NCBI GenBank assembly: GCA_032622095.1
Contig: CP136062.1
Span: 198,595,887 to 198,659,886, forward strand
Direction of reading: 5' to 3'
From: Siphonodentalium dalli
Lineage: Eukaryota; Mollusca; Scaphopoda; Gadilida; Siphonodentaliidae
Length of the DNA stretch: 64,000 bases
The notes under the pieces: model-generated
Told to the model about the DNA's origin: nothing
Databases searched by the model: none
Seen by the model: only the letters and a program-made list of their open reading frames with translations
Part shown: positions 12,202 to 25,364 of the stretch, one piece after another
How positions within the stretch are numbered: the stretch's first letter is position 1
Layout of the letters: each line of letters starts with the position of its first letter
Position numbers and translations under genes: made by a program

Positions 12202-12920
12202 ACAAAAACATCAATGTGGGGGAATGGGGTAGGGAACAGGTGATGTTTTCAAGATATATGTAAACAATGGTTATTGATAGTTCCATGACACAACAGAAGA
12301 AAGATTTTCATAAATAATTAATTTATTAGTTTGTTCTCAGAAGAATAATAAAATGGAAGAACAAGAGACGCAAAAAGCAGAAAAATAAAATAAGCAACAT
12401 ACAGGTTTGGCACATGATGAATTCAACTATTATCTGGATGCGAGGTCCTGCTGAACTGCTATGATGCTGATAAGGCAAAATGATGCTGTTAAGAAAATGC
12501 ACCTTTATTTTTTCTAAAGTTGTTATAGTGCATTCATGAACATATATATTATAAACTTGTTACATGAATGACACACTTCTCGCCGTGTGCCTACCGTGAT
12601 GGCAGGTCAATAGTTTGAAGACTATAGCTGGGCGATAGTTCATTTGCCGGGCAATGGTCAAGACTACTCTCCAACACGTGAATGTGCTTCGTCCAATCAA
12701 ATGACAGTAAGATTCTCTGTATGATTCTCTGTATATAATAATAAAACATATTGTAATCATAGCTGCTCATGTTTTTGCAAAATGACAGGAATAGTCATAT
12801 TTATTACGGTCAGTTTCAACAACCAAACGTGTCATACAATATATATGAATCATGGCCAAGTGCTAGTCTACTGAAATAGGTCCATACTCAGAATGTCAAA
12901 ATTAACTAAAATAATGGAAA
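12202..12920. other. No gene or clear repeat seen
   Basis: AT-rich sequence. A short direct repeat GATTCTCTGTAT occurs at about 12712-12735. No coding signal. Confidence 0.4.
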
Positions 12921-13117
12921 TTAACCCTTTCATGATGGGATCTGTGTTGGTGCATAGGAAAATAAGAAAATTCACTGGCTTACAAGGTCAATATTTTTAG
13001 GCCAATGTATTCTTTTATATATACGAAGCTCCCTATGGGAGATTCGCATATATAAGAGAATGCATTGGCACAGGGTTTTCGCCAACTTTCAAGAAGCTCC
13101 ATTCATGGAAGAGTTAA
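12921..13117. mobile_element. TTAA-flanked MITE family D, internally deleted
   Basis: TTAA, CCCTTTCATGATGGG, a degenerate first hairpin, the spacer and one complete hairpin (about 13002-13068), then CATTCATGGAAGAG and TTAA. Confidence 0.7.
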
Positions 13118-13153
13118 ATAAATTGTGGATTTCATCGTGTGCCAGACCTGACA

Positions 13154-13330
13154 TACAGTAATGTCCTAAATAATCGATTCCTTAACCACAGTAGAATTAT
13201 GGGTAATTTTTCAGTATTTAGTCGAAATATGGGTTGTTGATGACAACAAGCCATATTTCCGACTAAATCCTAAAAAATTACCCATAATTCTGCTGTGGTT
13301 AAGGAGTTGATTATTTAGGGCATTACTGTA
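13154..13330. mobile_element. Fold-back MITE family B
   Basis: TA flanks; ends CAGTAATGTCC and GGGCATTACTG. Both arms are present with a reduced loop (GGTTGTTGATGACAACAAGCC). Confidence 0.75.
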
Positions 13331-13992
13331 TAAGACTGCCTCTTGAAGCACATTATACAATAAATAGAGAATGACTTGGAGATAAATACATATGTGTGAT
13401 ACCACACTACAACCTCATTGTGTGGCAATATGTCTAGAAAAAGGTTCACATCTGACCAGAAAATGATACAGTAAACAAGTGGCCAAAATATGAGAATCTA
13501 CATGAAACTGTAAATAGCTGGTTCTATCGCAAGATATTCAAATATTGTTTTTGAGAACTTTATAACTGAATTCAAATCGAAATAAAACTTTGAAATGAAT
13601 ATCAAATATTCACATGAGACTAAGAATTGTGTACCAACTGAAGCGTTATAAAACAGGTCGGGATGATTATCCTCTTTCAAACTTCATTTCTATTTGAAAA
13701 ATTACTTGGTTTTAATTGTGTAATTTGTAATGAAGACAACATGAATATTGCTCCCCAGCACTTACGAAAGGACAGCGGAATGTCAAGTTCAACCATTAAT
13801 CTCCCAGAAAATAGCACTATAAGAAGAAACAATGTAGTAAATGATACATATACAAGCAATAAAATGAAGTAAATAAATACGAGATCAAAGCTCAAAATAT
13901 GATGGTTAATTTAGACATGTACATGGCTGCAGAAATTAATATTACAATCCTTGACTTCTCAGCAAAATATGAAGCAATAACAGCATGTGCAG

Positions 13993-15546
13993 TAGTGTTG
14001 AAGCGATTATACCACTAGTCAATGTCGACTCAAATTTCGGGCAAAATAAATTACAAAATCCCCAGTCAATAATTACTCTTTTTGCTTAGGATGATAACAG
14101 TAGGGTTCTGCGTATATTCGGTATTCGAAATGATATTCGATTCGACCTGAGTATTCAATTCGACATTCGGTGGCGAATATCTACAGAATATTTAATTTTA
14201 TCTTCACGATGCTATTTTATGTCGAAATATTCACCACACATGAATGTGATCGGACATTGTTCTGTAAGAAGCACACATCCATGACATTGCAGTAGAGATG
14301 TAAACACCTCCTAACTGTGAGAATAATTCATCTTGAGGGTCCCTTTCGGCTTGCTGACCAACCTCCGGCCATCTTAGAAAGTAGTGACATCGAGCGTTTA
14401 CAGATCATATTTTGACGAAATACATCTAAAAAAGACCGAGGAAAGGGGACCCAATAACAAGATCGGTGATAATAACTCACGAAACTCAACATTCTGTACT
14501 ATAGTGGTGTTCATGGGGATATTTTTAAGCTTGAGGCTCAGACTGGACTACTTAGAATCACTTCAAATTGTGAAAATGCTAAGCTTCAAAGAGGTCCCAT
14601 CTCAGTATTTCAACATGATGGAGCTTTGATTACTAAATATGCACATGCCATCCATTTCCGATTCCATGTGGGGAATACCTGTTTCTAAATACGGACAGCC
14701 TAAATATAGTGACGTCATTTCAAAGTTCATTCTCTAGTGTGTTAACAAGTACTAATGTAACTCTGTATTGAACCAGATATATGTCATACATGTAGAATAG
14801 ATTCACATCTATTTCAATAAATATGACCTTAATGATCATTGACATCCGACCTGGAATCAGGTTATTAAATATAATTATTGATGCATAAACAACGCTTCTG
14901 TAATAATGCGGCCGTATTTATGGTACCCAAATATGATGACTAACATTCGGTGTATACTTAACGTCCTCTGATTTATGTTGTATCTAATTTCCTGACAAAG
15001 AACATTGATCTCTTTTTGGGGAGCTAATACAAACAACAATTTATTCAACACAAACTAAAAAATTTATAAACTTCCGATTTCTATAGGAGGAATGCATGGT
15101 TGTATACGATATGTTATTTACCAGACTCAAAACATGGGCTTTTCTCGCTAATCACTACCTGTCACCGAACTGATATATTCGATTCGATATTCAATTTGAT
15201 TGTGCCGTATTCGATTCGATATTCAATTCGATCATATTCGAATATTCACAGGAGCCTAGATAACACTACATGTATACTAGTTATTACTAATTATATTCAT
15301 GACTGCATGCATTATATGGACAGAACTAGCATCATCCATGTGAAAGCATGGACAAGTGTTTTTGAAAGTCAGTGACCAAAGTAGCCGAGTCATGGTTACA
15401 TTTGCAGTCAAACGAGCATGGTGTTCATTGTACTAATTCTACATGGATAGTCAGGGTTTGATTATTCATAATATACATGTTATGGTGTCAATCACTAATC
15501 AACTAGTGACCATCAACTAGTAAATTTACTAATCGTTTCAACACTA
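13993..15546. mobile_element. Outer hAT-like non-autonomous element
   Basis: Inverted ends TAGTGTTGAAGCGATTA and TAATCGTTTCAACACTA are present. The flanking eight bases (ATGTGCAG and ACATGCAG) match at six positions, consistent with a worn 8-bp hAT duplication. A second hAT-like element (14101-15258) is inserted inside. No transposase is visible. Confidence 0.6.
14101..15258. mobile_element. Inner hAT-like element nested in the previous one
   Basis: The ends TAGGGTTCTGCGTATATTCG and, inverted, CGAATATTCACAGGAGCCTA are similar. The 8-bp flanks GATAACAG and GATAACAC match at seven of eight positions, the hAT signature. Both subterminal regions are rich in ATTCGATTCGATATTC. Non-autonomous. Confidence 0.75.
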
Positions 15547-15662
15547 ACATGCAGCAGACTAATGTGCAGCACATTTATTACACATGACAAACAGCAGATG
15601 TATATTGCCAACCATTCAATAAAGTTGGAGCTTTAATAATAAAAAATAAAAATGGAGCACTA

Positions 15663-16000
15663 TTAACCCTTTACCCAACAAAACGGCCAAAACCGGCCAA
15701 ATAAAGCTTCAACAGCTTAAAATATCTTCGGTCTGTCTCAATAGAACCATACAAATACGGATATCATTGGAACCGGCTCCTTGACCACATTGTGATAGTT
15801 ACAGTTATGCCCTGTGCCAATGCATTCTCTTATATATGCGAGTCGACCATAGGTCGCCTCGCATATATAAGAGAATGCATTGGCCTAAAAAAAATCTTTT
15901 TTTAACACTTTTTACCATTTTTCTTACATTCTTTAACAATTTTATAATTTTTAATGTGTTAAGCCAATGCACAGGGCTGTTCTGTTGGGTAATGGGTTAA
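15663..16000. mobile_element. TTAA-flanked MITE family A, reverse orientation, second hairpin collapsed
   Basis: TTAA, CCCTTTACCCAAC with the GGCCAAAACCGGCC segment first, so the element is reversed relative to 7148. One hairpin is intact (about 15818-15883). The other is reduced to GCCAATGCACAGGGC, as though the palindrome had been deleted from AATGC to the matching point. Confidence 0.8.
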
Positions 16001-16410
16001 ACATGTATTCAGGATTCCAGACATCCAATTACAAAAATAACATACAAATTCTGATTTAACATTGTTTTCTGCTTTGTGCCATTGAAAAAATGTTGAAATC
16101 CAAATAAGACATATAAGCTAGACCTATTAATACCAAAGATTATAATTTTGTTTTTTAAACTTACAAAATAAATTTTGGTGTCCCTCTAAAATGTAAAAAT
16201 GAAATGAAATAAATGCATAGAAAATGCAATATCGAACAAAATAGCATCTTTTAGCACTTCTCATTCCAAGCATGTTATTTTATACAACAGAATCTAAATG
16301 AAAAGTATAATAGGTTTCGTAAAAATTGGTCTGGAATAATTCACACAACTCTAAAGATGCTGATGGAGCTTCCAGCCTTTATCTACTATTCCCAGATAAT
16401 AAAGATGTAT
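16001..16410. other. No gene or clear repeat seen
   Basis: AT-rich. Nothing recognised. Confidence 0.4.
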
Positions 16411-16505
16411 CAACCCTTTTATGATGAGAGACTCACATATATGAGAATGCATTGGCACAGGGTTTTCGCAAAATTTTCAGGAAGCTCTAGTCATGGGAGG
16501 GTTCA
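16411..16505. mobile_element. Remnant of MITE family D
   Basis: It begins CCCTTTTATGATGAG, has half a hairpin (CTCACATATATGAGAATGC), and ends CTAGTCATGGGAGGG. The TTAA flanks are lost. Confidence 0.55.
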
Positions 16506-16866
16506 GGGCTCAAAGCCAATTTTTATGAAATCAATTTTATTTCTTATTAAGATTCTAGTCTATAAAGTAAAATGTTTGGAGCGAAAAGTGGCAGGAGAGA
16601 CACTATGTTGTTTGATACTGAATTTGCTATAAATTATTACAAATAGTTTAGACGTTTATAGGGGCAGATATAATAATTTTGTTAGTTACACTTTTTGGTA
16701 CATATAGGTCTAGTTTATACCGTAAGTCATATTTGGTATTCACCCACTTTATAACAGAAGTAAGCAAAACTGTTAAATTAGATTTTGTATGTTGTAACTG
16801 AAGTTCTGGAAGCATGAATATATTTTTAGCCATTTGATTACTGAATGTTGTGTCTCATTTAGTTTA

Positions 16867-17596
16867 AATTAGAGACCCTCTCTATGAACACCTTTTGCAC
16901 CAGTAAGTGAATAACTTTTATAATGTAAATACCCGACAGACACAAATCATGAAAGACTCACATGTAATGAGTATTCGGGGAAAAATGTAGAAAAAAAAAT
17001 TTATGCTATAAACTGGGTTGCTACCAGTTACCAGTATGACATTGTTGGGAGCATACATTTATAGGGTTATTCATGTAGAGGACCATGTCCTTACTTCCTC
17101 CTTGGTTGTGGTAAAGAAATCAACATTAACTTTTTTTTAGCCCCAGCTGTTTCAAGATTGTTTTTCCTTGTTAAAATATGATTATGTGATAAAATGGATC
17201 TCAAATTTGTCGCAATTATAAACGAAATTTATGAACCTCATCCACTAAATATGACTTGAGTCTCACTGAATCTCAGCTCGAATCAAATTTAAGACCACTC
17301 AGTTAATAAATTTTGTATAGAATTGTGACTAATTAGAGACCCTCTCTATGTACACCTTTTGTACCAGTAAGTGAACAACTTTTTTTATAATGTAAATACC
17401 CGACAGATACAAATCATGAAAGATTCACATGTAATGACTATTCGGGGAAAAATGTAGAAAAGAAAAATAGAAAAAAAATCTACAATTACAAACATGACAC
17501 CTTAGAGACGGAAGTCTTCACAGTTCTGAGAACGGATCATAAAGAGGTTAAACCGGGTTTCTACCAGTTACCAGTATGACATTGTTAGCATACATA
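16867..17596 (+). repeat. Direct duplication, about 465-base offset
   Basis: A block starting TTAGAGACCCTCTCTATG at 16868 recurs at about 17333. The match runs through ACCCGACAGA, ATGTAATGA and CTACCAGTTACCAGTATGAC to about 17059 and 17596. The second copy carries about 80 extra bases before the CTACCAG block. Confidence 0.7.
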
Positions 17597-17628
17597 GCAC
17601 ATGATTCTAAAGTAAGTAATTGTGGTGA

Positions 17629-18058
17629 TTAAGCCTTGAAATAGTGTGTATGTCATTTGCAGAATGAGGTCCCCAGAGGGTGTATTTTGTAATGCTACCC
17701 CGCACATCGGCCTAGCATCAACAAATTCACCCTATGGATACTTCATTTTGCTTAGGCCTCATCTTCTGGGAAGTATCTAGTCTCAAATTAATATTATTTT
17801 TAGTTACTTTTTCCCTTATGTTCAGTTTCTTAATCCCCTAATTTGCAGAATATAAAATGTATAATTGAGGTGACTAATGGGTGAACATCACCAACTTCAA
17901 CTGGGGAACTTCATTCTGGTCATAGGTCTCCCATAGCAGTTGTGGTCCCCAGAGAGTGAATTTGTTGATGCTAGCCCAATGTGCGGGATACCATCACTAA
18001 AATTCACCCTCTGGGAACCTCATTCTGCAAATGTCAGACACACTATTTCAAGGCTTGA
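17629..18058. mobile_element. Older copy of double-hairpin family C
   Basis: Inverted ends AAGCCTTGAAATAGTGTG and CACACTATTTCAAGGCTT. The internal GAATGAGGTCCCCAGAGGG palindromes have drifted and are separated by about 180 extra bases. Intermediate in form between the copies at 26.6 kb and 45.4 kb. Confidence 0.7.
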
Positions 18059-18701
18059 GGGTAATTCATTGAACCATTCTGACATTCTCCAATGCTAATA
18101 AGAGAATAGACATTAAGCCAAATACATATTAATGTTATATAATGTAATATTATGCGGTAGGCATACTGCACTCCTCAAATATGGCAAGCCTTATAAATTG
18201 TAGTAACAAGAATAACATATTATTCCTACTGAACAAACCAGATCTCATCTGAATAGAGCTGATATAGAATAAAGTCAGTTTGATGTGTCAGTCTAAAGTG
18301 CTTCCATGTCGGATATATGATGGTATAGAAACTAAAAAGAAATATTGCATCAGTGAAACTGCAGAGTAGTAAAAAACAGACTGACAATCTGGTTTTATAA
18401 TGCATTTACGACAACACACAATTATAATCGATGGCATATATTATGGAATTTATTATAATCGCAAGTATATGTTATTGGATTTATGTTATAAATACTAGGG
18501 GGGGAAAAAGTTAAAATACTTGTGTTTCCAATACTTTAGAAGTGATTTGATTTAAAGATGGTGTCTTTCTTCCCTGAACTTTCTGTATAGATTGGGGGGG
18601 GGGTGTAAAATAATAATTTTCAATCAGAGAGACCAGTCATTGGGAAATCATGTTCTTCTCCAATTATTTTCTATGAACTGGGACGGAAATTGTGGCTACT
18701 A
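18059..18701. other. No gene or clear repeat seen
   Basis: AT-rich, with a short poly-G tract near 18594. Confidence 0.4.
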
Positions 18702-19853
18702 GTCCGTGGGCCAATTCTCAGAAAGGCTCTAGTTTAGAAGTTGGCTGCACCCCCCCTCCAACAAAGGTTTTTATATATCAAATTAAAGGTCATTATATGA
18801 CGCATCCGATTTTGCTTGTTGCCCGCTTCAGAATGTGTCCCAAAATAGACTTTTCAGGGAAGACAACTCCTACCCCTAAAATAAAATAAAAATTTCATCG
18901 AGTACAAGTGTCAGCGTATAAAACAATGACTGCAGTTATAAAGTGAACAATACATCGTTTATATTAATTATAGATTGCCATAAAACAACATGAGATACAA
19001 CACTGGACCGGTGTATAAGCTAGTTTGAAAAAATTGCGATAAATATTTTTAAATTGCGAAAAATTGCTTGAATTTTGAAAAATAGTGTCACATATAATTG
19101 GCTATAACTTGTAAATCACATGGGCTATTGACGCGCAACATATCTCAAAAATTGCTCCAAAGTCCTAGCAAAACAATTTGAATGATGGAATGCCAATTAT
19201 ATCTCTTTGAAAATGCGCCATGGGCATAAACTTAACCCCACTCCCTAAAATATAATTTTCTCAGAAAAATGTATAGTAGAGTTTACACTTAGAATGCCGC
19301 ATGCAAAGAAGGCTTTAGGGGCATAAAATGAAACAGTGTCGAGATTAATGAAGGGAAATTATAAACAACCTTGTCCGAATGTGTTCTAAGATGAAAATTT
19401 GGGCAAAAATGGTGAAAAATGGTAATTTTTACTAATTTCTCAAAATTTTACAACATTGTGATAAAAGTTTGATAGGGGTATAGAAAAATCACACGAGGAT
19501 ACTTGTCCAGAATTTGTAAATTCATAAAACCTCACATGATCACTTTTTATCAACTATTTCATATTTTTTAATTTTTATTTGAATTTTTTTACAAAGCCGA
19601 TTATATATATTTCAACTGGTCACATATGGCTACCAAATGCTGATGAGTGAGACTCACGGTTTACAGGGAGGTATTTTCTTATTTTATGGCGCATTTTGTG
19701 ACATAGACACAAATGACGATATATACAGCATTGGACACTTCATATTTGATAATTATTTTAAGATGGCGTCCAAAACGGCCACCAACATCGAAGATTTTCA
19801 AATTACCGACACAAATTTAACTGGATTCGTCATATGGGGATAAGGGAATTGTT

Positions 19854-22716
19854 CATTAAGAATTGTATTCACTGGTGCTTCTCAACAAACTACAGAACTC
19901 TAATCTAATGTCTCAACTCATTTATTGTGATGAGTAATTGATTGACGGAAATGCCCATAACTCTGCTCATCCTCAGCGTAGCCAGTTAAGTCAAAATTGG
20001 CACTATTTCGGTATTCCATGCAGATCTCCTCACATTTCATACACCAGTACATCCTGACGTGTCGGCGTCCAAATAACAACAATTCACATGAATCATTGTA
20101 GCCAATTGCAGATCGCAGTAGTTTCATAACTGCATATGGATAGGGATGAAGTGCCATCGATGCGTTGTTGATGTGTAGGACTTCCGACCCCCTCACACAG
20201 CGACCACCGATGGCCGCCGTGGAAAACCATCCCCATATAATCCCATGTACCCATATATCTCATTCACGGTAACTGGTGCGGGGTAATATTAGCCAGACCT
20301 ATGTTCAACCTTGAGGGAGAAGCAGAACTCCCATGGCTTGATCATACTTTAGCGCTGGGGACAGACCGGGCCACTCCGATACACTGTATGTCAACACGGT
20401 AACTATGCTTTCTATACCAGTACTTCTGGTGTGGGGTAATTTTAGCCAGACCTATTTTCAACTTTGAGGGAGAAGCAGAACTCCTGTGGCTTGATTATAC
20501 ATTAGCGCTGTGGACAGACCTGGCCAACAGGGGCACTCCGATACACTGCATGTTAAAATGTTCAGTACTTCAGGACTTTTAGGATTTTGTTTACTCTATT
20601 TAGCTGTTATGTTTCTGCCCAGCTTGAGGGTATATATTATGGGTCAACATTTGGATTTATCAACAATACGAAGATTATAATAGTAGCATGGTGTTGATCT
20701 ATGCTATGAACCTGACTGGCATGAAAGGGACAATGAGAGTGGACTAGCCGATCATGATTACGCCTGAATCTTGCTTCATCATTGGTTATAGATTCGATCT
20801 TATGCATTTGCATCTGGGTGCTGACTATTCCAGCTCTGCGTTCAATGGATAACATTATTTACGTGACACTCAAACGGGCATATAGGTAAAGGGATATACT
20901 TTAGGGACACATCATGTCACACTGCCTAGTGTTGTTATCATATAACCATAAACATGTATATCCTGCAATATAGACATGGCTATTGTTATATATGCCACAC
21001 AACGGAGGAGTAAATATGGAGCCCAAATTGCATAGGGTTATAAGGACATGGCATTCCAGAATTGGTGTGAGTTATTGTGCCAAGTAATTGCCTGATAGTT
21101 TGCACGAAAAACGTGTTGGTTATTAAAGAAGTCTGCATTTGGTGTTATTGTTCTCGTTTTACAACAGGAGAAAATTTATCATAATTCATCGACTTGAATA
21201 CATGTCGGCTTGTCACATAAAGCACACAGAAATCTTGGCAGGATGTAAGTAGGGCATCATCGCTATTAGTATATTGTTGAAGTTGTTGCATAGTATGATA
21301 CATTGCACTTCTTTTTCAGAATAAGTCATTATGCTATCTTTTTCCTGCGACCCGAGAATACAATCCCGGTATTCAGGCAAGGCTTTACATATGATGTGTC
21401 CAGGACACAGTTCCAGACAATGCCAAATATTTATCAGGTGGTGATAACAAAGACTCCTTGACAGCTTTCTATTTTTTCGCGAATGGTCAAGTGCATAATC
21501 TACATACTGTTTAAAAAAACACCGAATTATATGCCTGTCATTGGGGTCGAATGTCAAGTGATACAGTCCGTGAATGGCGACGTTTGCTTAGAGTTAGTTC
21601 CTAATCTCGTGCTAGTATGTTACCACGAGGAAGCGGATAAAGGTGTGCTCGGTCGGACGCTGAGGTACATGTATAAATACTAGAATGTTATGTTTCTCGA
21701 TGAATAGGAGCTAGGATAATTCTTCATACTGAAACCAAAGATAGGTCATGTGTCTTTTTAGTGAACGAGATAGCGGACAGTATTGTCAAAGAGGTGTATG
21801 AAACCTTGCCTCTAATTCGCACGTTGACATGCTACGACATTCACAGACACCTATAACATGCAGCCTTTTGACTTAGTAGTCAAAAGCAGTCAAATGCAAT
21901 GCGACTTTTGCTTCAATTTGTGCTATCTATTAATGTTGACGATGATACTATACATCCTACCAAGAGTTTGCATGTCATGTGGGCTATATTATGGTGAGTC
22001 ATAATGTCGTCAATTCGACCATTAACGCACGTGTTCTTATGTTGTGTAACCGAACACTGGAACACATCTACCACCAGCAGACACAGACTCCTTAAGAAAT
22101 CACATTAACACATCTTCGTGCGAACTATATCAGTGATTGGCACATCATACTAACTCCCCAGCCTGGTGTACTATGTCCAGGCAGCCATGGCTGGTCACTC
22201 TTTGATTCAGTTCTACAAACCAGACGGATTATACCTCCTCCCGATCTACTGTGACTACTGAGCTTTGGCTGCAAAGATTCATGTGAATGTAACAAATGAT
22301 CTTGTATCACCACAGACTAACGATGTGAGAATGTCTACAATAACCAAAATAGTGTAAATTTTTACGACTCATAGGATGAGCAGAGTGAGAGAACATTTAA
22401 GGAATAGATACGCAAAATAATTTCGTTAACAGAAAATATTTCACCTCAACACATGTTTACATCAGCGATAGGCAACTTGGCATTGGAGGCTGGTAATTTG
22501 GGCATACACTTTCCTTATATTACCTATCTAAACTGATCCAAAAGGCACATGTTAGTGATGATTGTTTTAATCTTTATATACATTGGCTTTTATCAAGTAT
22601 TCCCCCAATAAATGAATATCTATAGTCCTTAAGACAATCAATTACTCATTAGCTTAAATTAAGTGAAATAATAGTAGGGTTCTTCGGTTTGTTTACGGTT
22701 ACAGTGACCTCATGAT
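19854..22716 (-). other. Central region of the long-inverted-repeat element
   Basis: The longest minus-strand open frames are 19918-20196 (92 codons, containing a WCMKC-type cysteine pair) and 21213-21557 (114 codons, several Cys/His). Neither is recognised and neither runs long enough to be a transposase, so they may be remnants of a decayed gene. A direct duplication with a period near 153 bases covers about 20264-20560 (GCCAGACCTAT and GAGGGAGAAGCAGAACTCC occur twice). Confidence 0.4.
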
Positions 22717-22965
22717 TAACAATTCCCTTGTCCCCGGATAACAAACTCAGTCACGTTTGTGACGGAAAGTGTGAGAAATTTCTATTTTGTTGGCCGTTTT
22801 GGATGCCATCCTAAACTTATTGTCCAATATGGAGCGCATGTAATGCCGTATCTATTGTCAGTTGCGATCACTGTCCCGACATGCGCGACACAAATAAGAA
22901 AATACCGTTCTGTATAACGTAAGTCTCACTCATAAGTCTTTGTAGCCATATGTGTTCAGTTGAAA

Positions 22966-23369
22966 TCTCATATATATTTTGAAGAACTCTGTCTGTATGT
23001 TTGTTTGTATGTTTGTTTGTCATTTATACAAATCTACGATTCTCGACCGATCGGGACGAAACTTGGTACGTGTGTGTAGTTTGACCAGGTGGTGGACGTT
23101 GTCATATTTGCGAGCCCGAGATCTCGGAAACGATTGGAGCTATCGACTTGAAATTTGCTATGTGAATGTATCTTGCCCCGGATACGAATTTTATCGGGTC
23201 GCCGAGCCCGTGCGACGCCAGCTTCGCGCATGCGCAGACGAGATCTCGGAAACGGGTGGAGCTATCGACTTGAAATTTGGTTTACAGACCAGATCTCGGA
23301 AACGGGTGGAGCTATCGACTTGAAATTTGGTTTTTGAATAGCCCAGACAACGTCGGGCTCATCGGCTAG
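22966..23369 (+). mobile_element. Small non-autonomous Helitron
   Basis: The 5' end is TCTCATATATATTTTGAAG after an A. The 3' end is a hairpin (GCCC..GGGC around AGACAACGTC), six bases, then CTAG before a T. This matches Helitron rules: TC start, CTAG end, 3' hairpin, A/T insertion site, no duplication. The interior repeats GATCTCGGAAACGGGTGGAG two or three times. It interrupts the right arm of the 5.6-kb element, and removing it restores arm symmetry. Confidence 0.85.
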
Positions 23370-24270
23370 TATATTATATATAATCTTTCCATAAACATTC
23401 AAGTAAAAATTAAAAAATATACGAAATAGTTGCCAGAATGGTGATCGTATGAGGTTTTATGAACTTACTAATTCTAGACCAGTGTTCTTGTGATGTTCTA
23501 CCGTAACTTATCAAAATTTAATCACAATGTTGTAAATTTTACTGAAATTAGTAAAAATTCTCATTTTTCACAATTATTTTTCAAATGTTAAAATTAGATC
23601 ACGTTTAGACACCGTTATTTATAATTCCCTTCATCACTCTCTACACTGTTTTAGTTTATGCTTCTAAAACCAACTTCACAAGCAGCATTCTAAATGTTAA
23701 CTACATAGTTCGTTTTTCTGAAAAAGTTATATTTTAGGGGGTGGGGTTAAGTTTACACTCATATCACATTTTCACAGCAATAATCTTGGCATTCCATTAT
23801 TAAAATCGTTTTCATATGTCATTGGGGCAATTTTGGAGCCATGTTGCGGATCAATAGCCCATGTGGTTCACAAGTTATAGCCATTTATATGTGACAATAT
23901 TTTTCAAAATCCAAGTAATTTTTGGCCATTTCAAAATATTTATCGCAATTATTTCTAACTAGCTCATAGATTGGTCTAGTTTTGTATCTCGTGTCATTAT
24001 ATGATTATTTCTGATTAATATAAATGATATATTGTGAAGTTTATAACAGCAATATTTTTTTTATGCTCCGACAATTGTACTCGAAAAAAGTTTCATTTTA
24101 TTTTAGGGGTAAGAGTTGTCTTCCCTGAAAAATCTATTTTGGGACACTTTCTGAAACGGACAACAAGCAAAATCTGATGCGCCATATGATGACCTTTAAT
24201 TTGATATATAGAAACCTTTGTTGGAGGGGGGTGCAGCCAACTCGAAAAATATCTTGCTTGGCCCACGGAC

Positions 24271-24702
24271 GATACTTTTTAGAACATTACTAAATTTTTT
24301 ATTTAAAATCTATCTTTTAAAACACTTTTAAGTGAAATATTTGTATCACCAGATGTTTCTTGTGTGTATGTCTTTGAACAATGCAAATATTCCTTCAAAA
24401 CATGTGTCACAAATTTATTTTTTTGCAAATAGAGGATCTTTAATTATCATTGACTGGTCTTTATTCTCAATTTTCTGCACTTGAATTGAAATTATGAAAG
24501 AAAATACTTTTGCATTCTGACTTCAATTACTGTATTATGATGATGTTGTGTTATATGTTTAGTATTGGTTTCATGAGATGGAATCCCATATTTCTATTGG
24601 AATCACCTGCCGAAATCTATTGATTGAGTTATGACTGGATCTATATGGGATATAGTAGTTTTCAGAAAAATCCGAACATGACTTGTTTCTTAGAATGACA
24701 CA
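24271..24702. other. No gene or clear repeat seen
   Basis: AT-rich. Nothing recognised. Confidence 0.4.
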
Positions 24703-25102
24703 TTAACCCTTTACCCAACAAACCGGCCAAAACCGGCCAAATAAAGCTTCAACAGCCTAAATTATCTTGGGTCTGTCTCAATAAAACCATACAAATATGG
24801 ATATCATTGGAACCGGCTCATTGACCACATTGTGATGGTTACAGTTATGCCCTGTGCCAATGCATTCTCTTATATATGCGAGTCGACCATAGGTAGCCTC
24901 GCATATATAAGAGAATGCATTGGCCTAAAAAAAAATCTTTTTAAACACTTTTTACCATGTTTTCTTACATTCTTTAACAATTTTATAATTTTTAATGTGT
25001 TAAGCCAATGCATTCTCTTATATATGCGAGGCGACCTATGGTCGACTCGCATATATAAGAGAATGCATTGGCACAGGGCCCTTCTGTTGGGTAAAGGGTT
25101 AA
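24703..25102. mobile_element. TTAA-flanked twin-hairpin MITE family A, reverse orientation
   Basis: TTAA, CCCTTTACCCAAC, the GGCCAAAACCGGCC segment, two intact hairpins (about 24860-24925 and 25006-25072), then TGTTGGGTAAAGGG and TTAA. Confidence 0.87.
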
Positions 25103-25265
25103 GACAGCTCATCATCATTATTAATAAAGGTTGGTCTGAATTATGTGATAAATCTTCCATTACTTTAAAGGGACATAAGGCCTTTGCTTTAGATAAATTG
25201 GAAAAATCAAAACAGTTTGTAAAACCATCATCACTGAGTAGAGCATGGATAAATAGATAAGACTC

Positions 25266-25277
25266 TTTATTTTTATT
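25266..25277 (-). terminator. Candidate polyadenylation signals for ATP9
   Basis: Two overlapping AATAAA hexamers on the minus strand (TTTATT on +) lie about 500 bases past the ATP9 stop codon. They are the first canonical signals I found downstream. If used, the 3' UTR would include the MITE at 25365-25627. No transcript evidence is available. Confidence 0.35.
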
Positions 25278-25364
25278 ATTTTTAACTCCCAATGACGAGA
25301 TTTCGCATGTTGAAACCATTGTTATGCAAACATCTAGTGTGCCAGTTATTTTTAAACAAAGGTT

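Larger units (their letters stand above)
18702..24270. mobile_element. 5.6-kb element with 1.15-kb terminal inverted repeats
   Basis: The left arm (18702-19853) and right arm (22717-24270) are diverged inverted copies. Matching blocks include GTCCGTGGGCCA/TGGCCCACGGAC at the ends, TTGGCTGCACC/GGTGCAGCCAA, AGGGAAGACAACTC/GAGTTGTCTTCCCT, and AAGGGAATTGTT/AACAATTCCCTT at the inner ends. Without the 404-base Helitron in the right arm, both arms are about 1,150 bases. The 2.86-kb centre has only short or broken open frames. I cannot assign a superfamily. A TACT near both ends may be a target duplication. Confidence 0.7.

Noticed and set aside
24832-25320. Overlapping 142- and 149-codon open frames on both strands with [16 protein letters not shown]-type peptides
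   Set aside because: The same peptide recurs at every twin-hairpin MITE because it is the translation of the palindrome arms. There is no protein character or conservation beyond the DNA repeat.
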